Assembly (NCBI GenBank): GCA_934339005.1
Contig: CAKRHR010000021.1
Span: 1-45,825, forward strand
Origin: an uncultured Catenibacillus sp.
GTDB lineage: Bacteria > Bacillota > Clostridia > Lachnospirales > Lachnospiraceae
Direction of reading: 5' to 3'
Length of the DNA stretch: 45,825 nt
Shown: positions 18,933 to 27,541 of the stretch, piece after piece
Numbering within the stretch: the first letter of the stretch is position 1
How the letters are laid out: each line of letters starts with the position of its first letter
The notes under the pieces: generated by a model
Database searches by the model: none
Told to the model about the DNA's origin: nothing
What the model saw: only the letters and a program-made list of their open reading frames with translations
Position numbers and translations under genes: made by a program

Positions 18933-19021
18933 TATAATCAGCTTTTTTATAAACAGGAGGACTTATTCATTTATACAAAATAATACATCTATAAATACAA
19001 TTACCTTAAAGGAGTTATAAT

Positions 19022-19669
19022 ATGAAAATATTCAGAAACACCGTGACAGCCCTCGTACTTATGCTGTTTATCATCTCAGCCGCGGTCACCATCACCTTAA
19101 ATTTCCGTCCACTATTTTATTTTGATATTGATTATCTGGATATCGAAGCACAGTCTGAATTTTCAAAAGAAGATATTCGCAATAACTATGATGCGTTGAT
19201 TGATTACAATTCCATGTTAAATCATGACACTTTGGAATTTCCAACGTTGTCGATGTCGGAAGGGGGACGTATTCATTTTGAAGAAGTCAAACAGATTTTT
19301 GTTGCGATTGAATATATATTTATCGCAAGCGGTATCATCGGTCTTGCCCTTCTTCTATTGTTGATATGCAAATTCAAAGAGTTTCTTTTTTTGAAGCTGG
19401 CCGCCATATTAACAATTGTTATTCCTGCAGTACTTGCAATACTGATCAGTATAAACTGGGAAGCTGCCTTTGTCACCTTCCACCATATTTTCTTTAACAA
19501 CGATTACTGGCTGTTTTATCCGGATAAAGACCCTGTGATTTTAATGCTTCCAGACGAGTTTTTCTTCCATTGTGCTGCCATGATTCTCATTCTTGTTATA
19601 CTTGGCAGTTTTATTTCATTTATGATCTACAGGATTTTGCGCAAAAAAAATTTAAAACGTATAGCCTGA
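19022..19669 (+). CDS. TIGR01906/DUF1461 family integral membrane protein
   Basis: A 215-residue protein with four predicted transmembrane helices (about 8-28, 91-113, 124-142 and 184-206). The extracytoplasmic loop between the first two helices and the FHHIFFNNDYWLFYPDKDPVI stretch are hallmarks of the DUF1461/TIGR01906 family of Gram-positive bacteria, whose function is unknown to me. It has an AAAGGAG ribosome site 7 nt before the ATG. It is a single-gene unit between two terminators and probably unrelated to the deglycosidase genes upstream. Confidence 0.8.
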   Translation: MKIFRNTVTALVLMLFIISAAVTITLNFRPLFYFDIDYLDIEAQSEFSKEDIRNNYDALIDYNSMLNHDTLEFPTLSMSEGGRIHFEEVKQIFVAIEYIFIASGIIGLALLLLLICKFKEFLFLKLAAILTIVIPAVLAILISINWEAAFVTFHHIFFNNDYWLFYPDKDPVILMLPDEFFFHCAAMILILVILGSFISFMIYRILRKKNLKRIA

Positions 19670-19675
19670 GATATT

Positions 19676-19737
19676 AAAAGACCTTGAACATACAATGTAT
19701 TTTAACTTTAATCTACATTATATGCTCAAGGTCTTTT
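19676..19737. terminator. bidirectional terminator between convergent genes
   Basis: A perfect 12-bp stem, AAAAGACCTTGA (19676-19687) with TCAAGGTCTTTT (19726-19737), plus weaker inner pairing. It is followed by CTTTTTAAT on the plus strand and TTAATATCTC on the minus strand. Confidence 0.85.
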
Positions 19738-19741
19738 CTTT

Positions 19742-21685
19742 TTAATAAATTCTAAATATCAGTCGAATCGATGTAATGACAAACACAACAACGCATACGG
19801 CTGCAATTGTTGTAAATACATACCCCTTTTTTGTAAACAAACCAATCTCCTGCAAATCCACACGCTTGCGGCGGATGCATTTAATCGCTGTAGGGATGTT
19901 AAACAAAATCAGCACAAGTATCACTGCAAATGATACATACCAGAGTATCTGCTGTATAATACCCATAATATTGACCTTCTGTGCATAAGATGTCACAACA
20001 ATACTTTTATTTCTTGTGATAAATGAAAACTGATTATGCTCTGTACTGACATTCTCATATTCATCAGAATCTGTCAGTGATGCAGTATAATTTTTCGGAT
20101 ATTCAAAGGAATATAAAATACCGTTTGTGACATCCGAACCACCAAGAAATTGTGAAAAATCAATCTTATCACTATACTGCATCTGAATCTGCTTTAGTGT
20201 GTTTCGTTCATTCATACCACCATTCATCTGTGACCGGCCTGACACATCATTGCCATCCAAAAATCCGCATGTCAGCTTGGCAAGCAGTTCTGCTGACGTA
20301 GCTTTAATCGTTACACGATAAAGTACTGTCTTATCCAGGCCGTTTTCCTGACGCTCATAAGTCATAAAATTATTCACACGCTCTTTAATAAGATTTAACA
20401 GATTCGTGCCCGCCAATGCATCCATATCATCAGCCAGGCAGAATTCAAAGGTGCGCTCCAGATTCTTTTCATTGTGCACAATAGTGCTGACGCTGATGCT
20501 TGTCAGATTAATATCTGTACCAAGCTGTACGGTTATCTCCTCTGATGCAGAAGTGACAATCTCAATCAAATGTTCGTCATTTTGTGTCGTATCCTCTGAG
20601 GACTGAATATAGCCATATTTATCGGATATATTCTCCAGGCGATAACCATCATCCACTTTAAAAATCCATTTTATTGTGGAATCTGAATCTGAAAAATCCA
20701 CATAATATCCGGCATTGACATAGCACTGAATTAACCTTCTTGCCTGCAGCGCCGCATCTTCAGACTGCTCATATCCCACGGAAAACACACTGTCTGTCGA
20801 ACCGAAAATCTGATTCAGATAAGCCGCAAGCTGCGCATCACTGGATGCAGTAAAGGCATAAGAAAAAATCTTTTGCGTATTTGTCAGCGATACTGTGTAA
20901 TGAATCGTGTCTGAAGCAAGCTCCTGCATCTTTGTATTAATCTCGCTTGTCTGAAGCAAATCATACTTATCTCTGTCAAGTACCAGATCAACCTGTGCCG
21001 CATAAGTACCGTCAGCACCGGTCATATCTGTAGTAATGGTCACACTTTTAAAAGCCGTGGAATCCATCGTCGAATAATCTATTTTCTCTCCACAGTTAAT
21101 CTCTGTGCCTTCAAATACAAGTGTATTGCTTCCGGCTGTATACAGTGCGGATAAATCAGCATCTTCAAATTCAGAAAACTCTGTCCGGATTGCACCATCC
21201 AGCCAGTAAAACATATCTGTTGACGTAAATTCTTCCTTAATAACGTAACCATGTTTAAACATCGTATCAGAATAATCATAGTAAACAGCAGTACTGACCT
21301 GCGTCTTATTCGGATTACTGTCAGAATCCAGTATATGACTGATTTTAATCTGATAATCTGTGATTGACGCAAATGGAATCACAAAACGGATATTGACATT
21401 ATCACCGGCATCTTCAATCGAGCAGCCCATATCACCTGGGCAGTACTTTTCTATCGTCTGGCGCATCAAATCCCTGTCACCGTTAAACAATTTATCCACA
21501 ACACTTGAGGTCATGGTCATCGTCATCACACGTTCACCGTCAAAATTACGATTAATATTTAATTGTGTATTCACTGTCATTGTTTCCATCTTGCCACAGC
21601 CGCCAAGCATCATTAACAATAACATCGCCAGGCAAAAAATAACACCTTTAACGACAGATGGAAACGTTCTTTCGTTATTTTTCAT
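19742..21685 (-). CDS. large lipoprotein of unknown function with C-terminal membrane helices
   Basis: A 647-residue protein. Residues 1-30 form a lipoprotein signal peptide with lipobox LGGC (Cys30 lipidated). A long extracytoplasmic region rich in Asp, Ser and Thr follows. Near the C-terminus one helix (IIQQILWYVSFAVILVLILF) leads to a short basic loop (KCIRRKRVDLQE), and a final helix lies at VFTTIAAVCVVVFVITSIRL. The start at 21685 overlaps the cinA stop by 11 bases, so translation is coupled; the longer frame from 21736 lies wholly inside cinA. I recognise no catalytic motif. A lipid anchor at one end and two helices at the other is unusual and would fix the domain close to the membrane. 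It closes the fhs-to-cinA gene run. Confidence 0.85.
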   Translation of the reverse strand: MKNNERTFPSVVKGVIFCLAMLLLMMLGGCGKMETMTVNTQLNINRNFDGERVMTMTMTSSVVDKLFNGDRDLMRQTIEKYCPGDMGCSIEDAGDNVNIRFVIPFASITDYQIKISHILDSDSNPNKTQVSTAVYYDYSDTMFKHGYVIKEEFTSTDMFYWLDGAIRTEFSEFEDADLSALYTAGSNTLVFEGTEINCGEKIDYSTMDSTAFKSVTITTDMTGADGTYAAQVDLVLDRDKYDLLQTSEINTKMQELASDTIHYTVSLTNTQKIFSYAFTASSDAQLAAYLNQIFGSTDSVFSVGYEQSEDAALQARRLIQCYVNAGYYVDFSDSDSTIKWIFKVDDGYRLENISDKYGYIQSSEDTTQNDEHLIEIVTSASEEITVQLGTDINLTSISVSTIVHNEKNLERTFEFCLADDMDALAGTNLLNLIKERVNNFMTYERQENGLDKTVLYRVTIKATSAELLAKLTCGFLDGNDVSGRSQMNGGMNERNTLKQIQMQYSDKIDFSQFLGGSDVTNGILYSFEYPKNYTASLTDSDEYENVSTEHNQFSFITRNKSIVVTSYAQKVNIMGIIQQILWYVSFAVILVLILFNIPTAIKCIRRKRVDLQEIGLFTKKGYVFTTIAAVCVVVFVITSIRLIFRIY

Positions 21686-22952
21686 CAACGCGCTTCTCTC
21701 CAAACCTTTCAATGATACAGCGGCGTGCCAGATCAAGTGAAGTCACTACTGCATAATCTCTGACTTTTTCACGATTACCTGTGAAATGACACTCTTTAAC
21801 GGTCACATCACCATCAACATAACAACCGATGTACACAAGTCCCACCGGTTTTTCCTTTGTACCGCCATCAGGGCCTGCAATACCGGTAATGGCAATGGCA
21901 ACATCGGCTTTGGCAAGTTTCGCAGCACCCTTAGCCATCTCCTTGGCTGTTTTTTTGCTAACTGCACCGTGCTTTTTAAGTGTCTTTTTAGACACGCCAA
22001 GCATTTTCATCTTGGCTTTATTGGCATAGGTCACAATGGCCTGATTTAAGACTTCTGAAGCACCGGGCACATTGACAATCCGTCCGGCTACAAGTCCGCC
22101 GGTACAGGACTCTGCTGTAGTGATGCTTAAATGATGCGCCTTCAGCAGCGCTACCAGATGGTCTTCTAACTGAACGTGTTCATCAGTTGTATACACATCC
22201 TTAGGAAAGCGCTTCTTCAATTCTTTAACAACCGGTTTTAAAAGCTTCTTTGCAAATGCTTCATCTTCTGCCTTGGCAGTCACTCTTAAATGCACCTCGC
22301 CTGTCTTTGCATATGGCGCGATTGTTGGATTTGTCTGCTTATCGATCAAATCACTGATTTCTGCTGCAACCCAACTTTCGCCGCGTCCGGCAATTTTAAC
22401 AGTTTCTGACATAAGCACCTGTGCACTTAAAGAAGCCAGATAAGGCATCATATCATTTTCAAACATTGGATAAAGTTCGTTTGGTGGTCCAGGAATCAAA
22501 AGGATATGCTTCTTTGGTTCATCATCAGTCTGAATGATGATACCAGGTGCTGTGCCATTATGATTATCCACTACAATCGCACCCTCAGGTATATACGCCT
22601 GTTTCCAGTTATTTTCTGTAATATCCTTTCGCTGAATACGCTTAAAATACGCTGTAATGCATGCTTTGGAATGTTCGTCAAGTACCAGTTTCTTTTTAAG
22701 CACACTGGCCACTGTTTCCTTTGTCAGATCATCCTCTGTCGGTCCGAGGCCGCCTGTCATAATGATGATGTCCGAACGCTTCAGCGCAGTCTTAATTGTC
22801 TGTTCAAGACGTTTGGCATTATCACCGACAGTCACCTGATAATAACATTCCAGGCCTAAATCTGCACACTTTTGTGCAAGATAGCCTGCATTTGTATTTG
22901 TAATATTTCCCATAAGAATTTCTGTGCCTACGGAAATGAGTTCAACAACCAT
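21675..22952 (-). CDS. cinA: CinA family nicotinamide-nucleotide amidase
   Basis: A 425-residue two-domain protein. The N-terminal MoCF-like domain (COG1058) opens VELISVGTEILMGNITNTNAGYLA and contains MTGGLGPTEDDLTKE. The C-terminal CinA amidase domain has TTAESCTGGLVAGRIVNVPGAS and AITGIAGPDGGTKEKPVGLVY, including the catalytic serine region. CinA removes the amide from nicotinamide mononucleotide in pyridine nucleotide salvage. In several Gram-positives the gene lies after pgsA and before recA, as a late-competence gene; here it follows pgsA with a one-base overlap (TAATG) and a lipoprotein gene comes next instead of recA. Confidence 0.93.
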   Translation of the reverse strand: MVVELISVGTEILMGNITNTNAGYLAQKCADLGLECYYQVTVGDNAKRLEQTIKTALKRSDIIIMTGGLGPTEDDLTKETVASVLKKKLVLDEHSKACITAYFKRIQRKDITENNWKQAYIPEGAIVVDNHNGTAPGIIIQTDDEPKKHILLIPGPPNELYPMFENDMMPYLASLSAQVLMSETVKIAGRGESWVAAEISDLIDKQTNPTIAPYAKTGEVHLRVTAKAEDEAFAKKLLKPVVKELKKRFPKDVYTTDEHVQLEDHLVALLKAHHLSITTAESCTGGLVAGRIVNVPGASEVLNQAIVTYANKAKMKMLGVSKKTLKKHGAVSKKTAKEMAKGAAKLAKADVAIAITGIAGPDGGTKEKPVGLVYIGCYVDGDVTVKECHFTGNREKVRDYAVVTSLDLARRCIIERFGEKRVDEK

Positions 22953-23500
22953 TAAATGTCGCCTCCCAAAACAACCTGTTTATTCTTAACAAGGTAATCA
23001 ATCAGTGAAATGATGGTTAAAATTAATGATGCATAAATCAGCACCTGTTCAATCCAGAAAACGATTGTGCCGCCAAAATCAGGAATCATAAAGATAATCG
23101 TAATCATTGTGACAGCTGTTTTCCATTTGCCCCACCAGCTTGCAGCGATGACAATACCACTCTCTGCTGCTACAAGTCTGAAACCGCTGATAATAAATTC
23201 TCTGGCAATAATAATAATTACAATCCATGCAGGAATACGATCCAGAGCAATAAAGCATACAAGTGCAGATACCACAAGCAGCTTGTCAGCCAAAGGATCC
23301 ATAAATTTGCCAAAATTTGTCACAAGGTTGTATTTTCTTGCAATCTTACCATCCAGCATATCTGTCAGACTTGCCACAACAAACACAATCAGTGATACAA
23401 TCTTTCCTGCAAGACCAAGCCACGGTGTACACAGCATAAATGCCACAAATACTGGCACAAGAATGACACGAAGAACTGTAAGCTTATTCGGTAAATTCAT
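22952..23500 (-). CDS. pgsA: CDP-diacylglycerol--glycerol-3-phosphate 3-phosphatidyltransferase
   Basis: A 182-residue membrane enzyme with the CDP-alcohol phosphotransferase signature DMLDGKIARKYNLVTNFGKF followed by MDPLADK (D-G-x2-A-R-x8-9-G-x3-D-x3-D). It transfers glycerol-3-phosphate to CDP-diacylglycerol, the first committed step to phosphatidylglycerol. About five helices are visible. The start at 23500 has AGGAGATG upstream and overlaps rimO by 17 bases; the stop overlaps the cinA start. Both overlaps indicate one transcript. Confidence 0.95.
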   Translation of the reverse strand: MNLPNKLTVLRVILVPVFVAFMLCTPWLGLAGKIVSLIVFVVASLTDMLDGKIARKYNLVTNFGKFMDPLADKLLVVSALVCFIALDRIPAWIVIIIIAREFIISGFRLVAAESGIVIAASWWGKWKTAVTMITIIFMIPDFGGTIVFWIEQVLIYASLILTIISLIDYLVKNKQVVLGGDI

Positions 23501-24824
23501 AAATCACATCTCCTATCAAATCATACTCACTTGAACCGGTAATTTCCACCGGCACCATATCTCCTGACATCATATCTTCTTCAGCATTGACAAATACATA
23601 TCCGTCAACGTCCGGCGCATCCTTATAGGTTCTGCCTATGTACACACCATCCTCAGGGATACGTCCCTCAATCATCACCTGCAGGTGGCGGCCAACCATT
23701 GACTCTGCGGCCTCAAAAGCGATTTCCTGCTGAATCTCCATAAGTTCATCCCGGCGCGCTTCTTTGACAGCCTCATCAATCTGATCCGGCATTGTGGCTG
23801 CAGGTGTATCTTCTTCTGCAGAGTAAGCAAACACACCAAGTCTGTCAAATCGCATCTCTTTGACAAAGTTTTTAAGAATTTCATGGTCTTCCTGCGTTTC
23901 TCCCGGAAAACCACTGATTAACGTTGTACGCAGGGCTATATCCGGAATCTCACGGCGAAGCTTACCTATAATGTCTACCAGCTCCTTATGGGAAGTCTTA
24001 CGGCCCATACGCTTTAAAATCGCATCACTGGCATGCTGAATCGGAATATCCAGATAATGGCAAATTTTAGGTTCTGTTTTAATAGTTTCGATAAGCTCAT
24101 CGTAAATTTCTTCAGGATAACAATATAAGATACGAATCCACTCAATACCATCAATTTTACACAGTTCCTGTAACAGCTTGTGGAATACCTTTTCACCGTA
24201 AATATCCTTGCCATACATTGTCGTTTCCTGTGCAACAATATTAATTTCTTTAATGCCTTTAGCTGCAAGCGCTCTGGCATCTCTTAAAATATCCTCCATC
24301 GGCACGCTTCTGTAATCACCGCGAAGCTTTGGAATAATACAATATGTGCAATGCTTGTCGCAACCCTCAGCAATCTTTAAATAACTGAAATAACCGCCGG
24401 TTGTCACAATACGGTCTGTCTTTGCTGCAGGAAGTACATCAATATCTTTAAATGTCTGCACATGCTTCTCACCATTTAATACAGCCTCAAGTACAGTTAC
24501 AATCTCATCATACGCTGTCGTACCGACAATCGCATCCACTTCATCAATTTCCTCGATAATCTCGGATTTATAACGCTGTGCCAGACATCCTGATACGATC
24601 AAGGCTTTTAAATGGCCTGTTTTTTTCAGTTCTGCCATTTCAAGAATGGTTTCAATACTTTCCTGTTTGGCATCCTGGATAAATCCGCATGTATTGACAA
24701 TAACAACGTCTGCGTCTGTTTCATCATTTGTGATTTCGCAGCCGTAATCATTTAAAAGTCCCAGCATGACTTCTGAGTCCACAAGGTTTTTATCACAGCC
24801 AAGGGAAATAAATGCAATTTTCAT
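23484..24824 (-). CDS. rimO: ribosomal protein S12 methylthiotransferase
   Basis: A 446-residue radical SAM methylthiotransferase. The N-terminal UPF0004 domain opens MKIAFISLGCDKNLVDSE and has three cluster cysteines (LGC, NTCG, SGCLAQRY). The radical SAM core has EGCDKHCTYCIIPKLRG, and a C-terminal TRAM domain begins near VGRHLQVMIEGR. RimO adds a methylthio group to an aspartate of ribosomal protein S12; the LGCDKNLVDSE start separates it from MiaB. The gene is followed by overlapping pgsA, a neighbour pair common in Firmicutes. Confidence 0.95.
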   Translation of the reverse strand: MKIAFISLGCDKNLVDSEVMLGLLNDYGCEITNDETDADVVIVNTCGFIQDAKQESIETILEMAELKKTGHLKALIVSGCLAQRYKSEIIEEIDEVDAIVGTTAYDEIVTVLEAVLNGEKHVQTFKDIDVLPAAKTDRIVTTGGYFSYLKIAEGCDKHCTYCIIPKLRGDYRSVPMEDILRDARALAAKGIKEINIVAQETTMYGKDIYGEKVFHKLLQELCKIDGIEWIRILYCYPEEIYDELIETIKTEPKICHYLDIPIQHASDAILKRMGRKTSHKELVDIIGKLRREIPDIALRTTLISGFPGETQEDHEILKNFVKEMRFDRLGVFAYSAEEDTPAATMPDQIDEAVKEARRDELMEIQQEIAFEAAESMVGRHLQVMIEGRIPEDGVYIGRTYKDAPDVDGYVFVNAEEDMMSGDMVPVEITGSSEYDLIGDVIYEFTE

Positions 24825-24841
24825 ATTTTCTATATCTCCGT

Positions 24842-25687
24842 TTATTTAAACATTTCCGCTGAGCGTACACAATTATACATCAACATGGCAATTGTCATCG
24901 GTCCGACACCGCCTGGTACAGGTGTAATTGCAGATACTTTATCCGCCACATCGTCAAAATCCACATCGCCGCACAGCTTGTTCTGCGCATTGCGGTGAAT
25001 ACCGACATCAATCACAACTGCACCATCTTTGACATATTCTCTTGTAAAGAATAAAGGTTTTCCGATAGCACAAATTAAAATATCAGCTTCACGACACATC
25101 GACTTTAAGTCTTTTGTATGAGAATGACAAATTGTCACTGTTGCATTTTCACGAAGCATGAGTAAAGACATCGGTTTACCTACGATATTACTGCGGCCAA
25201 CCACAACACAATGCTTGCCATCCATCTCAATGCCGCTGCGCTTTAACAACTGGATAATACCTGCAGGTGTACAGGATACAAAACCTGGCTGTCCGATACA
25301 AAGCGCACCTACACTCTGTGGATGGAAACCATCCACATCCTTTTTAGGGTCAATAGCCTGAATCACTTTGTCCTCGTTAATATGTGCAGGTAATGGTAAC
25401 TGAACTAAAATGCCATTCACATCTGTTCTCTGATTTAATTCTCCAATCAGACCAAGTAATGCTTCTTCTGTCGTATCCTCAGGCAATTCATAAGCCAGAG
25501 ATTCGATACCGATATATGCACATGCATTTTTTTTATTGCGCACATACACAGACGATGCAGGGTCATTGCCTACCTGAATCACTGCAAGTGCCACAGATAC
25601 GCCCTGTGCTTTAAGTTCTGCCACTTCTGCCTTTAATTCATCTTTTATTGTCTGAGAAATCTCTTTACCGTTAATAATCTGTGCCAT
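24842..25687 (-). CDS. folD: bifunctional methylenetetrahydrofolate dehydrogenase/methenyltetrahydrofolate cyclohydrolase
   Basis: A 281-residue FolD of standard length. It has VRNKKNACAYIGIES (with the catalytic Lys), DVNGILVQLPLPAHIN, DVDGFHPQSVGAL, the dinucleotide fold VVGRSNIVGKP, and C-terminal PVPGGVGPMTIAMLM. It interconverts methylene-, methenyl- and formyl-tetrahydrofolate. The ATG at 25687 gives better spacing to GGAGG than the adjacent ATG at 25690. It lies 18 bases after fhs, so the two steps of one-carbon loading are co-expressed. Confidence 0.96.
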   Translation of the reverse strand: MAQIINGKEISQTIKDELKAEVAELKAQGVSVALAVIQVGNDPASSVYVRNKKNACAYIGIESLAYELPEDTTEEALLGLIGELNQRTDVNGILVQLPLPAHINEDKVIQAIDPKKDVDGFHPQSVGALCIGQPGFVSCTPAGIIQLLKRSGIEMDGKHCVVVGRSNIVGKPMSLLMLRENATVTICHSHTKDLKSMCREADILICAIGKPLFFTREYVKDGAVVIDVGIHRNAQNKLCGDVDFDDVADKVSAITPVPGGVGPMTIAMLMYNCVRSAEMFK

Positions 25688-25705
25688 CATTTACCTCCGA
25701 AAGGA

Positions 25706-27376
25706 TTAGAATAATCCTGTAATATTTCCATTTTCATCGACGTCAATACCTTCTGCTGCAGGAACTTTAGGAAGTCCAGGCATCGTCATAATTGAACCTG
25801 TAATCGCAACAACAAAACCTGCACCCGCAGATACATAAACTTCACGAATATTGACTGTAAAACCTTCTGGTCTGCCAAGTAATTTAGCATTATCTGAAAG
25901 TGAATACTGAGTTTTTGCCATACATACCGGCAGATTGCCAAAGCCAAGGTCTTCAATCTTTTTCAGTGCTTTTGTAGCTGCAGGTGAATATGTCACACCA
26001 TCTGCACCGTAAATCTCTGTTGCAATCGTCTGAATCTTATCTTTTAAGGACATGTCATCCGGATACAGTGGTTTATAATGACTTTCCTTTGTTTCAAGTG
26101 TTTCCATCAGCTTGTACGCCAGAGCCTCGCCGCCTTCACCGCCAAGCTCCCATACTTTGGCAGGTGCAAATGCACAGCCGCGGGCTTCACAAAATTCCTG
26201 AACAAATGTCAGTTCTTCTGCACTGTCTGTCACAAATTCATTCAGTGTTACAACAACAGGCACACCGAATTTCTGAAGATTTTCAATATGTTTTTCAAGG
26301 TTGACAATACCTTTCTTTAATGCCTCCAGATTTGGTGTTGCAAGATCTGCTTTAGCTACGCCGCCATTATATTTAAGTGCGCGCACTGTTGCCACAAGTA
26401 CAACCGCATCTGGTTTAAGGCCTGCTTTACGACACTTAATATCCAGGAATTTTTCTGCACCAAGGTCTGCACCAAAACCTGCCTCTGTAACTACAATATC
26501 AGAAAGTTTGAGTGCCATCTGTGTCGCCTGTACGCTGTTACAGCCATGGGCGATATTTGCAAACGGGCCACCGTGAACGATAGCTGGTGTATGTTCAAGT
26601 GTCTGAATCAGATTAGGCTTAATTGCATCTTTTAATAATGCGGCCATAGCACCAACAGCTTTTAAATCTTTAGCAGTCACAGGTTCACCGTCATAATTGT
26701 ATGCCACAATAATTTTACTTAATTTATCTTTTAAATCCTGCATGTTCTGTGCAAGACATAAAATTGCCATAATTTCGGATGCCACTGAAATCACAAAATG
26801 ATCTTCACGTACAACACCATCTACCTTTGCGCCAAGACCGATGACAATATTTCTAAGTGCACGATCATTCATATCTTCACAACGTTTCCAGACAATCTGA
26901 TTCGGATCGATACGAAGTACATTGCCCTGATGGATATGATTGTCAAGCATGGCTGCAAGCAGGTTGTTTGCAGATGTAATCGCATGGAAATCACCTGTAA
27001 AATGAAGATTTAAGTCATCCATAGGTACAACCTGTGAGTATCCGCCGCCGGCAGCACCGCCTTTAATACCAAAGCATGGTCCAAGGGATGGCTCTCTTAA
27101 AGCAATTGTTGCTTTCTTACCAATACGGCATAATGCCTGTCCAAGACCAACACTAACTGTTGTCTTGCCTTCACCTGCAGGTGTCGGATTAATCGCTGTG
27201 ACAAGTACAAGCTTACCGTCAGGTCTGTCTTTAATCTTCTCCCACAATTCATCGGATAACTTTGCCTTATATTTACCGTATAATTCAAGGTCATCTTCTT
27301 CAATACCAAGCTTTTTAGCTACTTCTTTGATGTGTACCATTGACGCTTCGCGAGCAATTTCGATATCTGTTTTCAT
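25706..27376 (-). CDS. fhs: formate--tetrahydrofolate ligase
   Basis: A 556-residue enzyme of usual length with the ATP-binding ITAINPTPAGEGKTTVSVGL, then EPSLGPCFGIKGGAAGGGYS and FTGDFHAITSANNLLAA. It joins formate to tetrahydrofolate with ATP; in Clostridia it supplies purine synthesis and, where present, the acetogenic methyl branch. No other Wood-Ljungdahl genes are visible. The start has AGGAGGATGTCAA upstream. It leads a run with folD, rimO, pgsA, cinA and the lipoprotein gene. The 165-bp region ahead is AT-rich and shows no tetrahydrofolate riboswitch. Confidence 0.97.
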   Translation of the reverse strand: MKTDIEIAREASMVHIKEVAKKLGIEEDDLELYGKYKAKLSDELWEKIKDRPDGKLVLVTAINPTPAGEGKTTVSVGLGQALCRIGKKATIALREPSLGPCFGIKGGAAGGGYSQVVPMDDLNLHFTGDFHAITSANNLLAAMLDNHIHQGNVLRIDPNQIVWKRCEDMNDRALRNIVIGLGAKVDGVVREDHFVISVASEIMAILCLAQNMQDLKDKLSKIIVAYNYDGEPVTAKDLKAVGAMAALLKDAIKPNLIQTLEHTPAIVHGGPFANIAHGCNSVQATQMALKLSDIVVTEAGFGADLGAEKFLDIKCRKAGLKPDAVVLVATVRALKYNGGVAKADLATPNLEALKKGIVNLEKHIENLQKFGVPVVVTLNEFVTDSAEELTFVQEFCEARGCAFAPAKVWELGGEGGEALAYKLMETLETKESHYKPLYPDDMSLKDKIQTIATEIYGADGVTYSPAATKALKKIEDLGFGNLPVCMAKTQYSLSDNAKLLGRPEGFTVNIREVYVSAGAGFVVAITGSIMTMPGLPKVPAAEGIDVDENGNITGLF

Positions 27377-27541
27377 TTGACATCCTCCTTATATGTGTGT
27401 ACTGAAATATATCTGCTTAAAATTTAATATGACATATTACACCACTGCTTTCACTGCTTTTTTCATTTTCAGTTACTTTATATTTTTTTAAATATTTCTC
27501 AAAAATACTTTATCTCTCAGTGTCATACATGCGACATCTGC

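Noticed and set aside
27377..27541. Possible tetrahydrofolate riboswitch before fhs-folD
   Set aside because: The region is AT-rich and lacks the conserved core and a terminator; only a weak promoter-like TTGAGA...TAAAGT is present.
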